Assembly: GCA_002786025.1 (NCBI GenBank)
Contig: NHNW01000115.1
Coordinates: forward strand, 1-23,920
Length of the DNA: 23,920 nt
From: Zasmidium citrigriseum
Lineage: Eukaryota; Ascomycota; Dothideomycetes; Mycosphaerellales; Mycosphaerellaceae
Direction: 5' to 3'
Below are positions 11,516 to 20,616 of the stretch, piece by piece. Both the position numbers and the translations under genes were made by a program. How positions within the stretch are numbered: the first letter of the stretch is position 1; the number at the start of each line of letters is the position of its first letter. Under the pieces are notes generated by a model, which ran no database searches, was not told the DNA's origin, and worked only from the letters and a program-made list of their open reading frames with translations.

Positions 11516-12509
11516 TAGTCTTTCTTTTTACCTTCTAACTACTTGAAACTATTTATTTTTAGACGTCCCTAAGTTATTAAGTTATACGTAGCGAATTAAG
11601 ACGATTACTACCGAGAGAATTAATAGGCGGATAAGTTAAATAAATACCTAGCTAAGCTAGAAATCTTTTATATATCGAATAGTATACTATATTAGCTTAT
11701 TATCTACTATAGCGAGCTTATCTTCGGTACTAATTTAAAACCGTTATAGCCCTTTCGAACTATAAACGCCTAAAGCTAATTAATTACGCCTTCTAGTATA
11801 GTAACCTATATCTATAAAGCGCGGAATTCTATAATATTAACTTCGTTTAGTCGTTCTACCTTAATAACTAAAGACGACGTAGGCGAGTTATTAATAACGG
11901 CGTAGTAGGGACGTAGCTATAGAGTCTTTCTACCTCTTATATAAACGCGACGGAGGGACGGCGGTATAATACTTCGTTATAGTCGAATAGGAGTAGTTAT
12001 CTAAATTATAGTAGGAGGCGGGTTACTATTAGACTCTAAACCGAGTAAATCTACGACCCGAGCGTTAGTATATTAATACTAGTAATATATTAGTTTAGTT
12101 ATATTACTTAGTAAGTATTTAAAATCGATATATAACTTACTAGTATAATAAAGGGTCGTTTAGATAGATAATACGAATATTAGTACTAAGTTAGTATAGG
12201 TATTAATAGAGAAGATAGATAGCGCGCTATAAAGTTCGAGCTTAACGTAGCGTATAGGCCGCGTAAACGCGAGTTTACGCGGGGATTCGCGCTAAAACTC
12301 GATACTAGTCCTATTTAAGTAGAGGTAAATAATACGTATCTACGTAATCCCGTTCTATAATAAGCTCTTACTCGCGCCTAATACTACCTCTTCTACGTCC
12401 TCTACTTACTACTCGATTCCCTTCCTAGCTAACCCTATTATTTACTATATAAGCGTTAATAGCCGTAGCTCGTCTATAATATATAATAGCTAATACCTTA
12501 CTCCGTATT
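11516..12509. other. RIP-saturated spacer, no gene identified
   Basis: No frame could be followed with confidence. Two plus-strand frames give weak protein-like stretches (for example KLNKYLAKLEIF near 11635) that do not join. A strong hairpin at 12259-12282 is listed separately. This could be the 5' region of the plus-strand remnant that follows. Confidence 0.45.
12259..12282. repeat. Perfect hairpin, 10-bp arms, GCGA loop
   Basis: The arms ccgcgtaaac (12259-12268) and gtttacgcgg (12273-12282) are exact complements closed by GCGA, a GNRA-type tetraloop. It lies about 250 bases before the plus-strand remnant at 12510. Confidence 0.6.
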
Positions 12510-14515
12510 ATCTACTCTAACGACTCTAACGACTATATCGACGACGAATTATTCGTCGACGATAGAAGAGACTCTAATATTAACGATAAGTTAGAGGGTA
12601 AAAGCGAGGACGAGCTCGTCTATAGTTATATCGCCCCTATAGTCCGAGTAACTAATATCTATATATATTAGTAACTAGCTTATTAGCGTACGACTAATCG
12701 AATTATAGGTCTACGAAGGTTATAGTCGATAGAAGCGTAAGTATTAGTCTTTTAGACGGTTATCTTACCTAGCTAATACGTAATACTTATAACGAGATAG
12801 CCTAAGAATAAAGAAATATAAGGCTAGCGGTTATAACTAGTATTTATCGTAAAGTAGCGTTCTATCTACGGATACCGTAGTACTATTAACCGCGACTAGT
12901 TAAAAGATACGTAAATAGCGTCTAGAGCCCTACTAGTAATATATCTATAACGAGGTTTAGATAGAGTTATATACTACTCTTCTCTAAGGCGAATAGGGCT
13001 TCGATACTATAATAGTACTACTCGAAAACGACGTTAACTTTATTAATATAATCGTTCGATAATAGTAAGATATCTAGAATACTAAAGCTAAGATCGAAGG
13101 TAATATCGAATAGATACTAAAGAAGCTAGATAGTAAATATATAGTTATAGTATATTTAATATCGCTACTATAGTATAGAACTAACGATATATAAACCTAG
13201 TTTCGAGATAGGATACGTTAGTATCGGAATAACGTAAACGATAAGATTAAAGATAGGATACTTACTAAGGCCGTATTTCGAGAAAAGACTCTAGTATAAT
13301 AAGAATAGGTAGTAAAGTAGCTAGATAATAGCGCCTCGTTCGAATACCTACCTAGAAAACTAGTATATATAGCTACTAATATAGTAGGGCCTACTAACGG
13401 AAGTAATAGTAAGCTTAATATTTAACGCCGCTAATTATCGACTATATTAATTATACTTTCTATTTAGGTAAGGGTATTAGCGACTAAATCTATACCCGGC
13501 TACGATAGTAAACCGTTAACGAGTTTATACTACTATTAGTTATTACGACGATATATATCTAGTTATAGAGGTTTAAGCGTAGCCTTACGCGTCTAATTAT
13601 AAAAGATATTATATAGGAGAAGTTTAACTTAAGTAAGGCTAATATCTATTTAGTAATAAAGAGAAATAGATAGAATATATACTCTACCTAGTAGAGATAG
13701 ACGATCTTAGCTAAGGTAATAAGGCGAGTCTTTAGTAAGGTAGACGCGGATATTTACGAATAGGAAAAGGCGATATCGACTACGCCGCTATCTAGCGGGC
13801 GACTACTCTCGATACCCTTAACGACTTCCTTAGTACGGACTAAGAAGTCGACTAAGCCCTACTAACGGTATTAGAGATAACCGCCTATAGTAAGCTACCT
13901 CGAACGATTAGATAGTATAAGGCTAATATAAACTCTTATTCTAATAGCTAATTTAACTAAGGCGATTCCTACTAGACGAGGTTCTTCCGTAGACGACGAC
14001 GATAGCGGCTACTCTAGCTAACTCGATAGATCGTTACTAAGTAACCTATTAGAACTTAATAGCCTAGATCTAGAGTCCCTATTACTAGTATCTACTATCG
14101 GAGTATAGCTATTAGCCGAGGGCCTAGTTAAGCCCTTAACGCTAACTATAATAATAGCGGAACGGGTATATTAAGAATAGCGGTTAGTATACTATACCCG
14201 ACGTAATACCTATAACGTTAATAAGATATATATATAGATCTATCTAGCTAAACGTCTAGAAGCTTAGCTTATAGGAAGAGATTAAAGGGGAAGTAAAGGC
14301 CTAAATTAGTAATCTAGAAGGGTAGTATCTATAGTATTTTAAGGGGTTTTAGCGAGTAAAGACGGGGCGTTCGAAGATAGTATAGGGCGAGACGGTATTC
14401 GATAATAGGACTATAAGTAGACTAAAGGAAAGGATTACTATAAAGGAGGTAGGAACGCCGTTATCTATCGTTATATATTAGGTATAGATAGACGGATAAG
14501 AGGATATAGACGTAT
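12510..14515 (+). pseudogene. Dead plus-strand gene, unknown function
   Basis: Protein-like sequence appears in three blocks whose only stops are TAA and TAG. Block 1 (about 12510-12660) is acidic, with SNDYIDDELFVDDRRDSN and KSEDELVYSYIAP. Block 2 (about 12850-13430, shifted by one base) contains GFDTIIVLLENDVNFINIIV and ends near SFEYLPRKLVYIATNIVGP. Block 3 (about 13650-14510, back in the first frame) contains RRVFSKVDADIYE, an SSVDDDDSGYSS acidic-serine patch (about 13990) and YNVNKIYI. The frame changes may be former introns or old indels. The composition fits a soluble, partly disordered protein of about 650 residues, with no membrane segment seen. I recognise no family; a transposon-encoded accessory protein or a duplicated host gene are both possible. 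Ends are approximate. Confidence 0.45.
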
Positions 14516-15056
14516 TATCTAGGTTAGTTACTTCTAATTAAACGTATATAGTATATAATATTATAATAATCGTTAACTAGTTTTAATCGATAATTATAAC
14601 TCCTACGAGCTAATACTATAAGTTAGAGCCTTTAAGAGTTAGACGAGTATTAACGATACGAAATAATCTATACGATACGTATCGCTATAAGAATATCGAT
14701 ATTACGCCGCGCTAACTATACGTATAACGCGGCGTTAAACCCTTTACGCTGCGTAATAGCTATATCCTCCTACTTATAATAGATCTACTACTTCCGTACG
14801 AACGTATAGTTAATAGCGTAGTATACGGACGATTACTACGGCGTAATATTATATTTCTAGCCGTATACTATAACTATAGCGAGCTAAGGAGACTAACTAA
14901 TTTCTATACTTACGTAAGGTATACTAAGTAGCTTAGGCGCGGAAAAAAACGAGCCTAAGTAGCTCGGGGTCTAGTAAGGGACGTAAGCTAAGTAAGGATA
15001 GCGAGTAAGTTAAGTACGGCTAAGCGGCTTAGCCGTACTTAGCCCGCTCGGGTTTA
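14516..15056. other. Spacer, possibly the 3' flank of the pogo/Fot1-type element
   Basis: RIP-saturated. From about 14921 there are several related direct and inverted blocks (gtagcttaggc, gcctaagtagct, gtaagctaagtaag, taagtacggctaag) that look like subterminal repeats next to the transposase C-terminus. No terminal inverted repeat could be proved because the other end of the element is not visible. Confidence 0.4.
15011..15041. repeat. Perfect hairpin, 14-bp arms, 3-base loop
   Basis: The arms taagtacggctaag (15011-15024) and cttagccgtactta (15028-15041) are exact complements around cgg. It lies 16 bases downstream of the last stop of the transposase frame, so it could belong to the subterminal region of that element or have ended its transcript. 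Confidence 0.7.
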
Positions 15057-15807
15057 TAGTTTTCTAGACGTAGTAGGTAGGCCGCCGCCGTTACTACTAG
15101 CTCCTTCGTTACCCCCTTTATAGGTACCTTCGTCGATAGGCTATCTAACTACTAGTAGAGTAATAGGCTAGACGAATAACTTAGGTAGCTTATCTAGTAT
15201 ATACTATAGATCTAAGGGGTATAGGCTAGCGCCTTTAAAGGCGTAGATAATAGTATCTAAGTAGAAGGCGATCTTCTTAACCCTCTTATATATACCTATA
15301 AACTCTAGCTTTATTACGTAGGTTATACTACTCGCCCTAGTAGTTTCTATAAGTTTACCGCTATACTAGTACTTAAATAGGCCGAATACTCTAATATCTA
15401 GTAGCTATAGAAGGTAGGTAGAGTATAATAGTAGGTATATATATATAATTCGCTCTTCTATATAGTATTAAAGGAAGGGTAGTAACTTATAAGATTCGTA
15501 GCTGTCTATAATAAGTAGGCGCTATTTACTAGGCGCTAAGAGTAGTAATTACTTATTAAAGTACTTAATCTACTCGACTACTATATTACTATCGCTCTAG
15601 CTATTATCTATAAGAGTAAAACTAGCCTTAAGGTTCCTTACTATCTTATAATAGGTAACTAGTATAGCCTTTATTACGAGATTACCTTTAAAGATAAAGA
15701 AGGGAGTAATATACTAGCTAGTAGCGCTTACTACCTCGATTACTATTACCTACTTACGATCGCTAGATTAAGTAAATATTAGTATACCTATTATAGGCTA
15801 GTTAAGG
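15057..15807 (-). pseudogene. Pogo/Fot1-type DDE transposase pseudogene, N-terminus missing
   Basis: One reverse-strand frame runs from about 15800 to a TAA at 15057 and matches the C-terminal half of the pogo/Fot1 group of the Tc1/mariner superfamily (DDE_1-type catalytic domain), which cuts and pastes the transposon. Visible landmarks in order are SSDRK*VIVIEVVSAT (about 15767-15720); PFFIFKG; LLIIDSYESY with the second catalytic Asp at 15506-15504; STYLL then LLDIRVFGLFKY with the third catalytic Asp at 15398-15396, 36 residues later; and AFKGASLYPLDL (about 15240), the typical region after the catalytic core. All are in the same frame with no indel. The first catalytic Asp and the DNA-binding N-terminus are absent: reading stops at the edge of the LTR retrotransposon at about 15808. 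Several TAG and TAA stops kill it. Confidence 0.85.
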
Positions 15808-15815
15808 ACAGGCTG

Positions 15816-16477
15816 TGTTAGCTGCCGAGGCTGCCGGCTACTAGCGCCGGCACCTGCCGGCCGGGCGTCTCTTTTAAGACGAAAGCGGCTTCTCTTCTTC
15901 CCTTTATTAGATATATATATACTGCTTTTCAGACACAGACAGATATAGTGAAATCCTATACACTAAACCTCTCGCCCTCCTCTTTTCTACTTATTATAGC
16001 CGCTAAACCGACATAGCTACCTACCGAATCGTTTCTAGCTTAAGACGAATAGAGCTATGTTATACTGCCTATACGAACCGACTACCTATAACCTACCTTT
16101 AGCTCTATTTTACTACTCGGTACCTGTAGTAGGGTTGGACTATAGGCGCCGGGTTATATTTTTAGTAGTTAGTACGAGGGTAGAAGACATACCTATCTTC
16201 TTCGGCTACCTAACCGATTCCTCTCGCGATACCCGAGACTAGCGAACTCGTAACGAATATAGTACTCGAATAAGGAACAGAAGAATAGAAGACTACAAGA
16301 GTAGCGCTAGCGCTTTAAAAAGAGTTATATTACGATTACACGGACACCTGTATACCGCTCGGATATACTATATGTACGAACGATTTACGACACCCGCGTT
16401 AGGACACAGAAACAGGCCCGCTTCTATAGTCCTTTACAAGCAATAGGCATACTCGCTAATCGCCAAAATCGCTAACA
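15816..16477 (+). repeat. Candidate 5' LTR
   Basis: The stretch starts TGTTAG and ends CTAACA, a six-base perfect terminal inverted repeat with the usual TG...CA ends. It starts right after the break in the transposase frame, and it is followed by the retrotransposon leader. A TATA-like run (agatatatatatac) lies near 15909-15922. The first 60 bases are strikingly GC-rich, with gccggc and ccggcc repeats. Only one LTR is inside the window, so the end could be elsewhere (a shorter LTR of about 170 bases is possible). An open stretch of 61 codons at 16057-16242 inside it is not regarded as a gene. Confidence 0.45.
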
Positions 16478-17340
16478 GTTGAATCGCTACTCGCTAACTA
16501 GAGGACTCGGTATCTAATATACAAAGGCGCTAAGTATTAGGTCTAAGATTCTTAACTATAAGACATATACGACCTCTTTCTAGGGAGGAATATTGCCTCG
16601 CTACTAGAAATAAGCGGGTATAGCGAAGACCCCGAAAATCGCCTTCTCGCACCCTCGTCCTTCCGATATTACAAGCTAGTTTCTTTTGTTAGCAACGGGA
16701 CCGGTTCGTAACGGAATAATAGCTCCGGTAGATGCTAGAGCTATTAAATAGAGAAACCGGAGATTACGTTATCTAGGAAGAGCTTTAAGGATTAGGCATT
16801 ACTAAGGAATTAACAGGGCGGTAGCCGCTTGTTAAGCTAAAGATCCTCGCAAAACCGGTTTAGGAAATTAGAATAAATATAGCTAATATCTGTATAGTAT
16901 CCTAGTAGCGAATATAGCTTTTAGGTTATCCCTTCGTAGGCTAGCGAGTATATCTTATTCGTAGAGCCTCTACTACTATTGCTCGGATCGTCGACTTCTA
17001 AGAATACCGCCTAACGCCTAACGCTCGATATTCGACTAACTACCTACACTACCGCGCTATCGCACTACTTGCACCTTATCTCTATCGTTTATCCCTTTGC
17101 TTTTAACTGAAAAACATATACTAAACTCGCCCTGTCTATTTTAGTCCTATCTTTACGACGTCGTTTTAAGATTTGCCCCTATTTCTCGAGTTTCTAATTT
17201 TTTAGCTGTTACTACCGATCAAAATCCACAAAACATTTACCTTCTTCGGTTGCGATATTTAAGGACGCTTTCGTGTCTATTTTGTAACCCTATATTACCC
17301 TATATAGGTAATAATTCTTTACTTCTAAGTTTACACTCCG
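16478..17340 (+). other. Retrotransposon leader, possibly with extra coding sequence
   Basis: This stretch lies between the candidate LTR and the clear Gag frame. No primer-binding site beginning TGG could be assigned; RIP would change TGG to TAG. From about 16681 to 16900, the same frame as Gag reads protein-like sequence, including an ATG at 16732 (MLELLNRETGDYVI, then GLGITKELTGR). This might be the true N-terminus of Gag or a separate small frame. 17050-17340 looks non-coding (rich in TTT and TA). Confidence 0.4.
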
Positions 17341-20300
17341 CCAGGGTGCGATCTCGTTAATTACCTACTAGAAACTACTACCCCGACCCCTAACCGCTCC
17401 GGTTAAGCTAAGTTATCCTCCGAACGATAGGATTACGCCTTTCAATTGCTAATAAGCGATACCGGATCTTATTAATCTAGATCCGAGGACGAGTTACTAA
17501 CCGAAGGTCCGCTATAGTAAGAGGATCCTAACGCTAACCTAGAGTTCCGAGGCCTACCCGTCGATCTTAGCCTATCGAAAGGACTGGAAACTCGACCCGA
17601 AGAGTCTTACTAATCCGACTAAACCGGTGTACCCGGAGCCTTAGCCTAAGCCCCCCGCTAACTCGATAATCTACTAACCTCTCCTACGAGGAGATCTAGA
17701 ACCTCTAGAACCTATCGCCTAAGTATCTTAAGCGACTTAGATTCTTCGACCGGCTCTAAGGGTAACACAGCTCCGGAATTTGCTAGATCGCTACCTTAAC
17801 ACAGTACCGCTACTTTAGTCCCCGATCCTAACCTTCGACTACTTCTTCTAGTCCGTTAGCAATCGGAAAGAGTAAAAATATCGGATACAAGTTAGTAAGG
17901 GCAGACCCCCGGGTCCAATCCGGATCTATAGACGATTATTTAGTAACTCCTTCCGGCTATTACTTAGTTGTGCCCGAAGATACCTTTTCCGGGCTCGGCC
18001 GATAATCTATATTTTAATAGAAGTAACGTTTCGGCCTTCCTCGATAGGTTTAACACTCTTTTAGAGGAATACTACCCCTAAGCTAGTAATACTAAGAAGG
18101 TCCGCCGATTCCTACTAAATATAGATCCTGTTATCCGCCCTCGCATTAAACGAATTGAAAGGGTCTATCGTTTAGAGGAATAGGGTAAGCATAATTGGAA
18201 GACTTTCTACAAGGAGGTGTCTAAGGAGTTTACTTAGGCTAATACGTTTATACTACTTAGCACCCGCTAGTATTTAGAACAGTTATCGTTAACACTACGG
18301 ACTATAGATAATCGCCTCCTCGACTACTACCGCTAGTTCTACACCGGATACTCTCGAATCAAAGATACGGACATAGAACCGAACTTAAAGACTCGCTTGT
18401 TTCTCTATAGTCTACTACCTTTATTAGCCCGTAAGATATACACTCGTTATTAGATTAACCCTTTTAAAGAGGACACCTATAGGGACTTCGACAAGATCTA
18501 CAATAATACTGTAAGGACTATTAAGGGCAATAAGGCTTTCAACTTGTTATAGAGGGAATATTCTTCGTATCTTTATAAACTATAGTAGTCGGTTAAGTAG
18601 AGGCAGCCGGTTCTAGACACTAATCTATTAAAGGTGACCCCTAGGACTGTCTATAATACTAATATAGAAGCCCTTACGGAGCGACTAAATAGGATAGAGC
18701 TAGCTATGCTCTAAAGGGCTGCAAATCTAGGAGCTTAACCTCTATACCCGCAGACTATTAATTAGGCTACCCCTTAGGCTTCCGCGGGAGTGTATACTTT
18801 TAACTAGTCCTGGACTATACTAAAAATAGGCCCGGAGATAGATAGCCTATACTAGAATTGCGGATCCCCGAGTTATTAGAGTCGGGACTATAATACCTTT
18901 AAGATATTCCTTAAGCTTAGCTTTTGTTAGGTAGGACCTAACAAGCGTTAGTACCTAGGACTAAAGGACGGTGCTAGCGCCGCTCCTATACAGTAGCGTT
19001 AGGACCGTAGTAAGCCTAAGCTATATAGTATACTCCTGGTAATTAGATCCGCTTTCCCGGATTATCCTATTATTATCCCTAGTATCGATACCGAAGAGTT
19101 TCTTCGGAAGTAGCGTACTAACGACAACTCTATTGCGCCGCCTACGATATCCTAGACGCCGCTAGCTTAGACACCTCCGGCTAATAAGGGCACTATAGCT
19201 AGTATATAGGGTTCGCTATATAACTCTTAATATATATTGCCCGAAGAAGATAATAACTATATTCTACCGGAGCTTAGTATTTATTACTACAGTATTTAGC
19301 GGACTAAGGTACTAGCTACTAATAGTAGCACGGTGCAAGATAGGCACGGATCCTTTAGCGTTACCCCGGAATACTAAGCTTTAGCAGCTACTCGGGCCTA
19401 AGCTAGTCCTTCTTCTTCGAAAGGAAAGGAAGTTCGCTTTAACAACCCTACTAAAATCCTGTTAAAGAAAGAGGCCGAGTAGTCGAAGGCTGCTAAGACA
19501 AGATAGCTGCGAGCGTCTAATATATCCCTATCCGATCTCCTAGAATCGTAGTCGTAAGTAAACGGGAGAGGATTATAGCCTCGGATTAAGGATATTACTA
19601 ATAAGGATAATACGGCTACTCTCCGCGGTAATAACAGTTAAGCCAATCCGGAATCCTAGGAAGCCGCTCCTTTAAATACTCCCCGTAGTGCCCGAAAGGG
19701 AGATCCTAAGACGAAGACCTTCGGCTACTATATTTACGAGTATAGGAATAGGGATCCGAAGCTATTCTAGACGAGGGTTATTATAGATACTCCCGTCGAG
19801 ACTACTGTCGGCGCCTTATTAAAGCATAAGAAAGGATTCGCTAAGTACTTCTCCTAGCGCCTAGCTAACACTCCGGAATTCATAAATAAGCTTAAAGGGT
19901 TCTAGGCCAACTCCGTCTTTAACTCGTATACCGAGAATAGCTTGTTATCTACTAGTAACGGGCTCTCTAACGACAAAGAGAATATTAAGCCCGATAACGA
20001 TACGGATTCCGAAGACGATAATAGTAAGGAATAAAAAGCGGTCTCGGTGCGATCTCTTACGATAACTAGAGACACTAAACGACGCTTACCTCCCCCTATT
20101 TATTATCTATATAAGGAGGGGAGCAAAGTTAACCTCTCCAGCGTTACCGACAAATTTACTATAACCCCTAGCCCCTAGGTTCTGGTATATGTTAGAGAGA
20201 ATCGTGTCCTCTACAAAGCTCTCGTCGACACGGGGTCTAAAGGATACATTATAAGCTACCGCCTAGCCTCTAAACTCGGCCTTCCTATCTCCGGGAATGT

Positions 20301-20616
20301 TACTATTAATATAAACGGGGCTAGCGGGCTATGCGACTTCTTAGGTGTTACGAGAGGGTTAAGGATCTTAGTTTATAGGGTTACTATTAAACAGGACTTC
20401 CTTATTTCCAAAGCCGACGAGACCCCTTTTATTCTCGGTATACTATAGATTCGCCGCGTCCGCCTTATAGCCTCGGCTCGCGACAATAGTGCCTAGGAAT
20501 ACTCGATTACGGATACCTAAGGGAACTCGGTCTACTTTATAGCGATTCAAGCCGATTCTAAAGGTCGTAAGCGCACTAATAATATCTTACTTAGGCCCGG
20601 GAACCTAAAATTGTAG
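17341..20616 (+). pseudogene. gag-pro: Gag-protease polyprotein pseudogene
   Basis: One frame, broken only by TAA and TAG, runs from a Ser/Thr/Pro-rich N-terminal part (for example EDELLTEG at 17485) through a Gag capsid-like core (SNVSAFLDRFNTLLEEYYP at about 18022) to a zinc knuckle, a long low-complexity acidic linker (18900-20030, ending near DTDSEDDNSKE) and an aspartic protease. The protease active site DTGS is intact at 20227-20238 (context ALVDTGSKGYIIS), and the usual hydrophobic ILG follows at 20431-20439. The knuckle at 18850-18891 has C-x2-C-x4-H-x4-C spacing, but three of its four ligands have become Tyr (18850, 18874, 18889), leaving only Cys at 18859. Gag packages RNA and the protease matures the polyprotein. 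The start is uncertain. The frame meets TAG at 20614 as the Pol frame takes over. Confidence 0.8.
18850..18891 (+). other. Degraded CCHC zinc knuckle of Gag
   Basis: Codons at the four ligand positions are TAC (18850), TGC (18859), TAT (18874) and TAT (18889), with spacing 2-4-4. TGC to TAC, CAT to TAT and TGT to TAT are all RIP-type changes. The neighbouring Trp or Gln positions are now TAG (18853 and 18877). The motif would no longer bind zinc. Confidence 0.8.

Larger units (their letters stand above)
7255..11535. repeat. Diverged long direct repeat, copy B
   Basis: This is the partner of 1-4262, with the same order of landmarks at offsets of 7.20-7.28 kb. On the right, similarity ends just past the palindromic element (shared agtctttctttttac at about 11516-11530). 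On the left it continues to the window edge in copy A, so the true repeat unit is probably at least as long as 4,262-11,535. This suggests a tandem or segmental duplication of about 7.3 kb, a typical trigger for RIP. Confidence 0.75.
1..15807. other. Tract saturated with RIP-type (CpA to TpA) mutation
   Basis: Across this tract CA and TG are almost absent on both strands (about fifteen seen by eye, for example near 2080, 2948, 3672, 4190, 4774, 5701, 6929, 7271, 7595, 7958, 11544, 14749 and 15503), while TA is extremely common. CG, CC and CT are retained, so this is not general AT drift. The pattern is the known product of repeat-induced point mutation in fungi, which turns CpA into TpA on either strand. 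No ATG exists on either strand and no TGA stop was seen, so every stop is TAA or TAG. Exact dinucleotide counts were not computed. Confidence 0.95.

Noticed and set aside
1..15807. A novel alphabet-reduced or synthetic sequence, or a genome with reassigned TAA/TAG codons
   Set aside because: Codon reassignment would not remove CA and TG from spacers and both strands, nor destroy catalytic residues. RIP explains all of it, and the retrotransposon shows the intermediate stage.
16057..16242. Open stretch of 61 codons starting with ATG inside the LTR candidate
   Set aside because: It is the first place where an ATG can exist after the saturated tract. The protein resembles nothing known, and it lies inside a probable LTR; chance is the simpler explanation.
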